Part shown: positions 10,084-21,900 of the stretch, piece after piece
How the letters are laid out: each line of letters begins with the position of its first letter
Position numbering within the stretch: position 1 is the stretch's first letter
Assembly (NCBI GenBank): GCA_003993805.1
Contig: RSEF01000005.1
Location: forward strand, 39,373,313 to 39,437,312
Reading direction: 5' to 3'
Length of the DNA stretch: 64,000 bases
Origin: Himantopus leucocephalus
Taxonomy: Eukaryota > Chordata > Aves > Charadriiformes > Recurvirostridae
Notes under the pieces: generated by a model
Databases searched by the model: none
Seen by the model: only the letters and a program-made list of their open reading frames with translations
What the model was told of the DNA's origin: nothing
Program-made: the position numbers and the translations under genes

Positions 10084-13000
10084 TTATTCTCAAACTTAAA
10101 CAAAATTCTTCTTAGTATTTGACTTCCCTTACCCCAAGTGGTGTATGTAAAGTCACATTGACAATGTTGGATTTTGGACCTGGATTCACTGGCCTTTCAC
10201 CAAAGGATCTGGGGTGCGTATCTGGAAATAGCTCACTTGTAATGAGTCTGGAAATGGTAGTCTCACTGAGTGAGCAACAGGGTTTTTGTGGGCTCCACCA
10301 ACATTAAAAAAACCTCTCCTGAGTTTATTGTACTAAGTGTGCTAAAACCTAGGCAGTTTTCTGTCTGAGCCTATTTACATTTATCTAACAGCATTGCTGT
10401 TTTGTCTTGACTTCCTAGTTTAGACTTTGAAACTGTGATATAAGAGGACTGTCAGTATTTGCTTTAGAAGCTTCCATGAACATCTCAGTTATTCTTTCGG
10501 TAATAGCTGGGACTTGCTCAATTTCTTATTTTCTATTGAGATTTGCATCCCATATGTATTAGTCATCTTTGGTTGGCTTTGAGTTGGTGGCTTAACTCTG
10601 TCTCTTCTGGGGCTGGACTGAGCACAAGTTTCCTTCCATTGTTCAGTGCCCAGCATATATTTATGTTTCTCCCTCATCTGTTGAAGGATGTAGATTGGCA
10701 GTGGTCCGACAGTGCTAACATCTCATTCAGGTCTGTTTCCATTCAATGGAAGTTCCATTTGTTTTGCTTTACTTTGCTTCTGCTCAGCAACTCTAGCTTT
10801 TTCTAAAACTGATGGTTGTGCTTTGTACATAGAACATCAGGTGACTGAGATTTTTCTAAAATGTGTTCTGTGCCAAGCAGGACCTAAACGGCAGGATGCA
10901 CTGACTGTATACAACTGTGTGCTTTGTTTTCCTGTGTGTTCTTGCCAGAACCCTGATGGTATCAAACCTGCTGATGGGGAAAATATTTGCCATCACCGAT
11001 CTCTTCCAAAGTCTCTCCTCTTGTATGTAGTTTAAATATTCCTTTTTCATATCTACAAACTAGGTAAATAAATGAAGGCCCTGAGCTTTTTTCACGCTTC
11101 TCGTAGCCAGTAAATATATCGACTCAGTTCCTTCTGTTCATTCTGATGCCTAAAGCAATAAACTGCCAAGCTTTATAGGCTGTCTCTTGAAGAAAGTTCC
11201 ATATTTACTAAGCGTAAACTTTACATATGTTGAACCTCCCTGTTTCCTGGAAGTTTCCTGTCCAAACTGTTCCTTGGTTGGGTTAGTCCTATGTGTTATT
11301 GTATGCTGACACTTCACAAAACTAGAACACTAGAAAGGGTGCTTGCCAGTCTGGTATCTTGTATTTTTTCCGTTTGTTACTTGCTCTTACAATTAGCTTC
11401 TGTTATTGGTAGAGATAAACTCGCTTGTGTGAGCCCTGTTTCTTTCTTTAGCCAAAGGCTACCTGTGACAATGCTTTTCTCATTTTACTTGTTGCTTTCA
11501 TCTCAGTGGCTTTTGTGTCACTATCTAGGTTAGAATCTGCACAAATTTTGGGTGCATTTAAGTTGATAATGTATTATTCTTCTGTTGCAATGTTTCTCTG
11601 ACCTATGAAGAAGAGAGGCAGTGCTATTTATCTATGCCTGTTCTTATTGTGTTAGGAAACTCTTTGAAATGATGCTCGCCTTTTAGGGAACTGATCCAAG
11701 GAGCTTAAGTGACAGAAACCTAATTGCTTTTGGTAGGGTTAGTTTTCTGTCAGTTTATTTGCCTGAACTCCAGGAGCTGGCAGGAATTCCCAGTCAGTGG
11801 AGAAAGAGTAGGTAATGGTTCAGGTAGCAGCTGGCTTTTTGGATTGCTTACCTGTTTTGTCAGGCTGCAGTGAGTGCCAAGAATACTTCTGCTTCTGAAC
11901 TTCACCCAAAGCTTAACAGACATCAGCAATTTAATTTGCTTGCTCTGTTGTGGTAGCTAATGAAGCTGTTTGTCACTTTCCATATTTTCCCTTGTAGGAC
12001 CTGCTTCTCAGGTAATCTGAAGCTTTAACAAATACCGTTAAAGGAAGATACATATTCAAATAATCCACACCAGGAAAAAGGATTTTGCTCAGCTTTGTGT
12101 GAGGATTAAGAGGGAAGGAAGATTCCACTCTGCTTTTTAAGAAAGAGCTTAAATTCTTCTTTATACTACTGGTATGTTGATGGACATATACTACTAATAA
12201 ATTGAGTTTAGGATCTGGGGAATGTATTTTGGGCTTTGTATTGTACTTTACTCAGTGTATAATCCACTTGACTGTATGTGTGGAAAAACCAGCAAATCGC
12301 AGCCATGGCAGTTCAGTCGCTGATCATCTGCTTCTCAGTGCATAAACCCATCACTAGCAAAACCTTCACATTTTGTATTAATCCAGAGTACTGACAGATA
12401 AACCACGGCATAGAAACACTTTAAAGTTTGTCTTCTGCCTTTCTGGTGCAGGTCGCATGAGGGCAGGGGCTGAGGCTGGAAATTAGGGGTATTTGCATTT
12501 TCAGCTCTCTTGCTCTGTCCTCTCTAGGCTTCGAGGCTGTTGATTTTGATGTTTTTCTGGTATACTACATTGGCTGGTTAAAAATTTTTCTGCCTGACAG
12601 TATTTCTCTTGATTTGCTCGTAAAAGTTTTAGAAGCCTTTACATATGTTCTTGTTTGCTGTATTTTGTAATCTTTTTTGCGTGTGATACTTGTACTTCAG
12701 CATTTAAGGTGGAGATGGCAGTGTTGTGCTTCTCCACTGTCTTGTTTGGAGACAAAAGCAAATTGCTTACTAGGATACTCAGGCTGCTGTGCTGTCGCTG
12801 AGTTCATGTGTGCAAAGAGCAAATCCCCCGGAATGGTTAATCTTCTATGTGCAGTCTTTTCTTTAGAAAGATAAGTAAGTTTTAGGACAAAAATACTGCA
12901 GTTAAGAAGTTACTGGAAGTAGTTAAAGATCAGTCTGTAGGTGTAGGAAAGTATGGTATTAGTTGAAAAGTTCTATTGTATAACACTTTATTGAAAAATA

Positions 13001-14648
13001 TTTAAATTAAGAATAACTTTTTCACATAGGATATTGCCTGTGTTAGTTCTAGATTAAAATGGAAGAAAATTGGCTTTTGAGCCTTCCATAGGCTGGAAGT
13101 TACAAGCTATCACAGTAATTATGAAAATTTTATAAGCACTCGTAGAAACTGTAATATTACTTTCAGACATTGTCACTAATGTTATAGGTGCCTGGGCACA
13201 AATTCCCTGGCTTCGATAAAACCCCAGTTAGGTTTTTGGAAGACCTATAGTGTAACTGTGTTCTTGGTGGAGCTGGAGCAGTGCCTCTGAACACCTGGAA
13301 CTTTGGCCTTGTGTTTGGAAAGCAGCCAGATACTGACCTTGGTGGTCCTGCACCTGTGGACGCAGTGCCCACTCAGATACGGTCACCTTGCACAGCATCT
13401 ACTTGCACACTTGAAGTTTGAAGATCTAAGCTCCACTCACTACTTTTGTCTGAGCTTTCTTATTTTCATATTATGGTGTTAACTATATAAACAAATATTT
13501 CTTGACTCTTACTTAACACAACCTCACAGATGACAGATACTTTTGTTATTCTGAGACTCTCTTACTTTCAACCCTCTAGTTTTCCTTCTTAAGTTTTCCT
13601 CCCCTCTCCAGTAACGCTTTTACAGTTGGATGGTTTCACTGTACACTTTTATTCTTCTAACTCTGAACAAGAATGTGCATCTGTTTATAAACTACATCCT
13701 AGTGACCCACACAGCTATTAGTAAAATCCAGTGGCAACCATTTAACTTTGAGCACCTATTAAATCAGGGGTAGATATAAAGATTTTAGGAAATATTCTTC
13801 CGTGCTATATATGCCTTCATAATATACTGTATACTAGCAGTGTATGTGTATTTAGTTCTTCATTCCTCTTGCAACTCACATCGACAGTGGTAGTCTTAAG
13901 AGCATAACCCTTAATAAATGTGTGGTAGAGCTTGTATTACTGCCAGAACTTACCTGTTTTATTGTACAAGTGAAGACTGATACTTAAGGTGTTTGAGTAG
14001 CCATCACAAAAATGTGAAACAGGGTTGGAAAAGGGGCAGAGTATGATACATTTGTTCTGTGTATACTGCCTACTTGTTTCTCTAGTGGCTGTGATTGTAT
14101 TTACAACTGCAGATCTGTCTGAAGTTTGTTCCTTAAATTGATATTTAACAGGTGACCTCATTCATATTTTCTAGTCCTGATTCTCTGTTGCCTGTCAAAG
14201 TCCTGTTTCACTATTTTATTTTCTCTTCCTCTGAAGCAGGAATTTCCTGAAAACTGGCTGCGGACCATGTAGAGCGAGGTGTTTCACTATTAAAACATAA
14301 ATATTATAGAATATAGTGTGATGGCACTGCTTGTGTGTGTTTGAAATATGTCTACTCAATCTATCAATGGTGATTTTAGAGTCATCAAGTAGATTATTAT
14401 TCTTTGTCTTCAGTGTTTTACTATTTAACCTTTTTTTAATGAATGATGAAGCTGTTTCATGGGGTAATTACCACCATTTTGTTACTAAAGTTCAAGTACT
14501 CTATAGTACTAGGAAAGTATTACCTCTATTTTTTGTTTGGTATTTTAAATTCTGGTATATTAGCTGCAAATATTGTACCTTATTTGAAAACACTGGTATA
14601 TTGATTTTTTTTTTCCTTGTTCTCTAAAGTAGTGATTGTGCACCAATT
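10084..14648. other. Unique non-coding DNA with overlapping short open frames
   Basis: No recognisable gene. Slightly GC-richer patches (about 10540-11030, 12680-12870 and 13160-13380) hold open frames of 60-107 codons on both strands in overlapping positions. That is the pattern of chance frames, and none shows a domain, signal peptide or biased codon use that I can defend. Confidence 0.55.
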
Positions 14649-14750
14649 ACACCCTTTTTAAAAAAAAAAAAANNNNNACACCCTTTTAAAAAAAAAAAAA
14701 ACAAACAAAAAAAAACAAAAAACAAAACCAACCAAACAAAAAAACCCAAA
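14649..14750. repeat. A-rich low-complexity tract split by a 5-N assembly seam
   Basis: The sequence ACACCCTTTTTA plus an A run (14649-14672) stops at five N (14673-14677) and restarts as ACACCCTTTTA plus an A run (from 14678). It then passes into an A/C-rich tract to 14750. The duplicated start shows that the N run separates two readings of the same locus, probably because the A run was hard to sequence. Confidence 0.8.
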
Positions 14751-16750
14751 TAGTATTAATTAACATGGCCTCTTAAGACATTTATATAGCTTATTATTTA
14801 AAGTAATTTCCCAGCAAAGGTAATGATTGGAACCATGCTTTATGTAAAACAAAGATTGAAAATCAATCAGGAAGTCTCCAACTCTGTATCATCATTCTCT
14901 ATAGCCAAGTTTCTGCTGTGCATAAAATCCTCAAGACTAAAAGCAACCATAACCACTGTAGTGATGTCTATGTTTTCAGAAGATTGGATACGGTAGCTTG
15001 TGGGCATGAACTGTTCAGTTTCACTGTGCTAATGTTATACTAATGATGATGCTTATAAATGCTAAGAATTTTGCTGCTCATCAAAGCATGCAAAAGAAAG
15101 AAGTATCATGTTATGAAGACATGTGCCAGTGTTCTGTGAAGCTTGTATGTGTCTGGTAGCCTGGTAAGACTGCAGCAGGTCAAAAGTGAGTGTCTAAAGA
15201 TGTCTATCTTTAACAGTTCATGCTTATGCTTTGCAATGACTTGATCTTGTTTTGAAGGAGGGGTTGTCAGTGTCCAGAAATCTGAAGTACTGCATTTCAA
15301 ACATGACTGCAAACAGTGCAGGTTATGTTAATCCTGAATTTAAGACTTATTTGAACTCAAGTATTAAATATTTAAAACTACTTTATTTTAAATAATACTT
15401 AATTATTCATCTCCTTGCTAAGCCTTCTCGTCAAGATATTACTAATGAAGAGGAAGATGTGAGTAACGTCCTCTCAGTGTACTTTGTTTGTTTTTATTTA
15501 CTAGTGAAATGAGCTGACTGTTTAGTGGTTACATTGATAACATGGTGCGGCCTAGCCATGCTGTGTTTGGAGCAGTACATTGTTTTTTGGATAGAAGGGT
15601 CAAAGTTTCTAATGTTGGAGGCAGAACAATAGCCATCCTTCTGCTGATGTGTTTTTTTTTTCATGAGAATGTATCACTATCACTCTTTCCATAGGCAAAG
15701 AGATTTAGCTCTCGTGAATTTCTGTAAGCACAGATGCAATGTTTCCATGTAATATAAGTACTCAATATTAGCAGATCAAGGGAAGGTGAGGATTAGTCAA
15801 CAAAATGTGGATATGTGTAACCTTGATTGTTTAAAGTTCTTTTCTTTTAAAATACGGTGCCTGTTTAGATCACTAATGTATTTTAATTGTTTCCATCTTT
15901 CAAAATATGTCTAGCAAGTTCAGTTTCTAGTTGTTGTTACACAAATAAACTGGTATTAGATGCATTGCTTTCTTCCTTTCAAACATACTTTCAAATTAGT
16001 GCTTAATGTGGTTTGAAGATTTTGCCAACATATTCTTCCAGATTCTTCTCTTGTATGAGGGTGGTTGATTACATCTATCGTTCTCTTTTGGTTTACAAAT
16101 GCCAATATATTCTGAAGAATGCAAACCCTGGGACCATTTGTCATCACACTTTGATTGTAGTTCACTTCATTATTGTATGTAGGAGGAAAAGCAAACAATT
16201 AGATGCCTGAAGGGGGGAGGGGGGAAATTGGAGTGTCAGGGCATGCTAAACATTCTTATTGCATTGCATACTTTAACCTCCTATTGTTTTCCCATTGCTT
16301 TTAACACTTACCTGCCTGGATGTGACAGATGTACATACACTTAAAAACAAAACAGAACTCTTTGGCTGAAATTCTAGATGTAAACATTCTTGAAACAAAT
16401 AGAGTCTAAGGACTACAGACCTTTAAGATTTAAATTTAAGTTGTTTTTGTAGACTAGGTGCCTGATTATTTTTTTTTGTATTCTGAAAAGCTCTTTCAAT
16501 TTTCATTTGAATGAGAGCTCAGTTTTCAATAATCAGATTTGCTAGGCATAAATGTTTGGTTTGTAGACTTACTCATGTCTAAGCTGTATTAGGATGAATG
16601 GTGTAGGTAGGCATCCTTCATCTTCTCTGCAGGGCTCTGTTCAGCAGACCTGTTTAGAGCAGCTTCATAAGATCAGGCTTTGTATAAACCATTGTGGGAA
16701 GATAGATAGTCCCCCACAGGTTTGTCCTGCATCTGCTTTCTCTAGCTCTC
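14751..16750. other. Unique non-coding DNA, nothing recognised
   Basis: AT-rich sequence. A G-rich homopurine patch (16211-16227) is the only low-complexity feature of note. Open frames do not exceed 80 codons. Confidence 0.55.
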
Positions 16751-16811
16751 CAGTGTTAGATCGCCCGACTGGCATGCAAGACACTTGGTTTGAGCTCCTT
16801 CTTTGCCTGTG
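16751..16811 (+). repeat. Degraded tRNA-like SINE arm 1 (tentative)
   Basis: The segment reads like an old tRNA-derived repeat: a GACTGGCATGCAAGACACTT stretch followed by GGTTTGAGCTCC (16787-16798), which resembles the RNA polymerase III B box GGTTCGANTCC, and then a TTTGCCTG tail. Old bird and reptile repeats have this order. It is too diverged to be a working tRNA: the acceptor stem does not pair and no anticodon arm can be assigned. Confidence 0.4.
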
Positions 16812-17018
16812 AAAACTCAAGCCTGCGTTATTCACTGCGTTGGGGTAGTATGGTGCCCAGTTTAAGTCTGTGGGGAGCAGCTCATGCTCTCAGCCTTCTG
16901 TATTTACCATCTTTGCATGAAATATTTAAGGGCTGAGAAAGGTGTTGTGCTTGTTAGACTAAGCATGACTGTGGAGCAAGGAAGGAGGTTTAAATTTAAG
17001 TGTTAAATGTTTCCTCAG

Positions 17019-17090
17019 AGCTGAGACCATAATCCGGACTTCCTGCCTCCCACATGAGTGCCTCTTCCACTAGGCCATAGTATATAGCCT
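17019..17090 (-). repeat. Degraded tRNA-like SINE arm 2, inverted (tentative)
   Basis: On the plus strand a CTGAGACCATAATCCGGACT stretch is followed by TCCTGCCTCCCACATGAGTG and then CCTCTTCCACTAGGCCATAG. Read on the minus strand this has the same order as arms 1 and 3: CCTAGTGG..AGGCACTCATGTGGGAGG..AAGTCCGGATTATGG. The GCCTCCCA..TGAGTGCC..CCACTAGGC phrase is a familiar one in old sauropsid repeats. The assignment rests on memory of that family, not on a search. Confidence 0.45.
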
Positions 17091-17180
17091 TTGATCAAGT
17101 GGATTTTTAATTATGCAAAACGGACTGGTTTGAACAGAAGGGAATGAATAAACTTACCTCCTGCAGCTCTTCTGTTGTAT

Positions 17181-17240
17181 CTTAGCATTTAGGGCAGTCT
17201 CCTGGAGATGAGAAAGGCAGGTTTAAATCCCTTTTGGTAG
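17181..17240 (+). repeat. Degraded tRNA-like SINE arm 3 (tentative)
   Basis: CTTAGCATTTAGGGCAGTCT is followed by CCTGGAGATGAGAAAGGCAG and then by the B-box-like GGTTTAAATCC (17220-17230). The order matches arm 1 and the reverse complement of arm 2, so 2 and 3 face away from each other and 1 and 2 face each other. They may be pieces of one palindromic repeat or separate insertions. Confidence 0.4.
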
Positions 17241-18889
17241 AGGCAGGCAAGGAATCAGTTTTGCTTGCCTTGATGCTATAATTCAGTTACTTGTTGACTT
17301 GCCTACCTGTTGGCTGGTGGGTACAATCACTGTCATTGTTCTTTCAAAAGAGGGACAAACATTAATGCATCTAACTCTAGGATGAGGCTGCAGGTTGAAA
17401 ATATGGGGTAGAAAGAGATGCCTTACAGCTGCTCAGAACTTGAGTGCCTGATACCGAAGGGAGAGTTTCTCCCTTTCCTTGGCATGACTCAGTGCCACTC
17501 TTCAGTTGAGTCCTCTGGTTTTTGACTCTTGAGGAACCTCAAGAGTATTTACCTTGTCTGTGAATCAAGCATTCAGGAATCCTGCCTAACCCAGTGTGCA
17601 TTGCCTAAATGAGGCAGAGAATTTAATGTAGGTGCAATAGCATACAGCATTTCTTAGTGTGTTCTTTAAGGGTTTAGCCTCAAAGCAGCAGTTTCAGACC
17701 TTGAAAGTGTCATAGATGTGTGGTGAGTGAGGGGATATTGAGACCAGGATAAATGCTGATTCCTCTGATAATAATGAGAAAAGCTTAAACAGAACAGTAG
17801 CCTCAAATTGAGTCAAGTATAGCATCCATTTCAGTGGCACTCTTTCCTGTTCTTCAGTTGCGTGTCCTGAAACAAGCTGCTTACTGTAGAGTCACTAAAA
17901 TAGGCAGTAAAACAACATAAGGTAAACTGTGTTGCATCTTTCCTTCTGATGGGCATTTTCAAAATGACACTTTGAGAAAAGTGTAAACCAGAAGAGCTGT
18001 GAATTGGATCTGTGCCCACTAAATTAGCCAAGGTGACAACTCCAGAAGAAAACATGTTAAGTCATGGCTGGTGGGGTGTACATATGTGCAAAAGAGCAGA
18101 ACTGAAGACCCAGTTGTTCTTGAACATTTCTTTGACTGTTTGTGGGGTACTTCTGCAGGCTGATAATGATTACTTCTATTTCAGGCTTAAGGCTTCAAAA
18201 ATGTTGTTCTCTGCTTAATCTGCTTCAGTTCTTCATAGTATTAGAGCTGTAAGTAGTGTAGGTAGCTTACTGGAGGCCCTGCACTTGTCCCTTCATTCAA
18301 GACAATTTTTTTCTGCTGGTGGTCTGTAATTTTGCATTCCAGTGATTTTTTTGGGAACTGTTTTCTTAATCGGACCACGTGGAAATAGGGGATATCATGG
18401 CTGTATAGTGGCTTATTTTGGAGCTTTAAGTCCCCTGCTTGTATGGAAGGATTTCAGTGAGAAAGAGGTATGTGAGACAACAGAAGATACATCGGCCTAG
18501 AATCCTTCTACTGCTTCATAGATCAGTCAACCTAAACTGAAAACACAAATTTCAGTATCTTCCTTTGGCTGGTGTTTAGTGCGAAAAGCACCTAAAGGTC
18601 CTAGTTGACTACATGTCTTTTAACCAGTATTATTCAATTAACCAATTCTTAACTAGCATTCACTATCTGAATTGCTTCAGTTACCCCTTAAATGAACATC
18701 CATATGCATGCTAAGATCTGTTAATAAGCAGTGTATGGGCTTAGAAGCAAAAGCTGTACATTCACTCACACCCCAAACCTGACTCTTCCTATGGCTGCAC
18801 CAAGCTGGGGGAGTCCATTTGTATTAATATAGGAATGGAAGTTTTAGAAACAACAGTCACTGAATCATCTGAGAGCTTGGTTTGATGCA
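17241..18889. other. Non-coding DNA, possibly with further old repeat remains
   Basis: No gene was recognised. The stretch 17560-17640 (CCTGCCTAACCCAG..GCCTAAATGAGGCAG) has the feel of old repeat DNA continuing from the tRNA-like arms, but I cannot set borders or name it. Confidence 0.45.
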
Positions 18890-18975
18890 GCGCTTAGGTC
18901 AACTTGGTAGAAAGACTCCCATTCACTTCCATGTCTGTTAGATAGCCCCTTAATGCATGAGCAGGAATTTCCCTT
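18890..18975. repeat. Possible ancient repeat fragment
   Basis: GACTCCCATTCACTTCCATG (18914-18933) resembles the CTCCCATTGACTTCAATGG phrase of an old amniote repeat, the complement of the phrase seen near 7900. Only this core is convincing and the borders are nominal. Confidence 0.3.
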
Positions 18976-21900
18976 GTTCAAAGAGCATCTGTCAGCCTGG
19001 GTGGAATTGTAAACAGGCTTTGGCCTAAGCCCATCTTCTCTGCTCCCATTGAGTGACAGGTTTTGTGTTTTTAAAATGCAAATAAGTAACTTTCAGTCCA
19101 GAAGCTGGCCTAGCGCCTGCCTCTCCACCCATGGCCTTTTTTCAAGTTATGTAGGCGCAACTAGGGAGCTCAACTGCCCTGAGAATCATGACTCGCATAG
19201 CCTGGAAAGCATTTGAACAAGTTGTCAGTTCTCTGTTCCTGACCCCTGTTTTTGGCAGCTCTGCAGTTCCTGACCGAAGAGCAGGAATGCTTTGGCAGCT
19301 TTTCGGATTTTCCTGATGCTTCTGTTAACTACAGTGCTTCCATCTGTTGTCTTCAGAGGCTCATGCGACCTGGAAGGCACAGATTTTCAGCTCTGGATCA
19401 CCTCATTAGGCTTAAGAGGGACAGAAAAATTGTATATTTTTTTCCTTAATTTTTAATCTGAATAATGTATTAAGGGCTGTACTAAGCAAGACCTGAGAGA
19501 TGATGGGAAAATAACTTGGATTATCTACTTTATGATCCCTTTGTGATTACCCTACTTGGGAAAGATGTGTATTAAGGGACCACAGCAAACTCGTGCACAA
19601 TTGAATGAAGCAAGCAGTCTCTCTTACCAGACCTTTAGACTTATAGTCCCATAGGCTGGCATTTGTTTGCCTTCCAGCATTTATGTATCTTTGAAGCTTT
19701 GTTTTTAACTCTGTAGCAGTTGCCTTCTCAGTTTTGCTCACTAGGGCTGTTCTAAAGTGTGTTTTTTTTCATATTTTTTTTTAAAGGTGTTACAATGCAA
19801 TTACTTTTTTAATACGTTTTGGAGATGCAATTCTTACCTTTTATGGACTTTTTCTTATGATTGGGAGTAGCTTGTATCAACATAATTGCAGCTTGTTCAC
19901 GCCATCTCTCACCCAAGAGTTTCACTATGTAACTTCCTTGAAGTCACTTAAGAGTAAGATCCCAGATCAAAATCATACCCAAAACAGTATGGAATAACAA
20001 TAGTTGGCTTCAGCTCTTGCTGTTTGTGGGTGGAAGGCTTACTATTTTTTTTTATTTTGCTCAAATTTTTAAAATAGAGTGAAATAGATACATTATAATA
20101 CCTTTTAGATAATCCTCATCATGCCTGTTTTGGCTAATGTTTGGTACTGAATCATAATTTGTTTTGGACTAAAAATAACATTTATATGTAAGAAGAGGAG
20201 TTGAAAATGAAACGCCATGCTCAAAAGAATGACTCGGTATCGCTTTCAAGCAGTGAGATCTACAATCTGTGAAAGAAGGAAGTGGTGAAAGTCTTATCAC
20301 CTGGGTTCTTTAACAGCGCATTAGAAAACAGATTAGAGTAGAATAGGAAGAATGATCCTGTTTGACCAGGAAAATGGCTTGTTAGGTCACTTCTAGTTCA
20401 GTTTCTGACTAAGCAACTCCACAGAGTCAGTTCCCACTCTCAACCATGCAGGCATAGGCATGCACCAATACAACAAAGCGTCAGCTAGACAGGAATAGTA
20501 AATCATAAAAAGTATATTTGTTTTAAGGTACTTGAATATTGATAAGACATAACATATGGACATGAGAAGGTGGCATATTGTCATTAGATTTTAACCATTG
20601 TGTGATTTCTCACTTTGGTGCTGTTGTGAAATAAATAGAACTTCTCAGTGGTGACCATACAGCTTTTGCACAGCAGAAAATTTCTGCTTTGTCTGGGAGA
20701 ACCCCTGTGTTACATACCTCTTCCATGTCTTGGGAACAACAGTTTAAAAAAAAAAAAGCTTAAAATGAGTATACGGCAGCAGTGTCAGACTAGTTGAAAA
20801 AGTTAAGGGCATCCAGTCCTTTTGTGAATAGGTGTTCTTTTCATGTGAAATATTAAGTTGTTGATTTTACGAATAACAGGATAAGCTGTGTGTGATTTTA
20901 CACATCTGGGCAATGCCTTTAATGCACAATGCTAAGCTTTTGTGCATGTAATGTGAAAATAAAATGCATAGCATGGTTCATAGAAATCAGACTTACTACT
21001 AGCAGACTTCCAGAGGGTACAAGATGATCTGCTGGAACACAGCTGGGGGTCCTGGTTTGTGAGAGTGTAGTTAACTGGCACTTTTGGTTGACCTGTTTTT
21101 TCTACTTTTGCAATATCAAATCTTTGTAAATGGGCTGTAAAATAAGAGAAATGAAAGTAACTTGAAAACTTAATATATTATGCTGTGTAATTTGTTAACT
21201 TTTTTGATGTTCACGTTCCGAAATTTTCATTTATTGGTAGAAAAATCAAAGTGTATTGTAGTCTATACTCATGTCTCCTGCTGGCTTGTCAAATATTTTC
21301 TTCATATGAGTCTAAATAACCAATTCTATAGGTTTAAAAATTCTTGTAATAAAATTATTCAGAATTTTCTTTAAAACTAAAGACAGAAAATATTAGTGTT
21401 TTATAATGTGTGTGTATCTTTCAAAGTATAAAAATACTGAACGGCTTCAACCTTATCCATAGCTGTACTGAATAATCTAATGATGGCATATACCAGAAAG
21501 ATCTAACACAAGGGAAATGTTAAGGAACTTCTTTTTTTAAAAAAAAAAAGCTTTCTCAAGTTGAAAGAAACTCTGTTCTGGGCATAAGTGAGAGGAAAAG
21601 GATGGATCCTGCTTTTTTCACAGCAGTCTACTGAAGTCATCTGGACTACTTGCATTAAAACAATCATCTGGACTGGTCCCAGAGTATTACAGATGATGTT
21701 CTAAGGAACATGGAATATACTTTGCGTAAGAAAGACTGCAAGACGTGGGTACTTTATTGACCAAGACTCATTTTGAGGACTGTAAATGAGAATCAGTTGC
21801 TATAGTTTTTTAAGTATCTAATAATTTACTTCGTTCATAGCACTCTTTTTTATAGTTATTTCACGTTCCACAGTGTTTATTATAAACCTAGTTTATGTTT

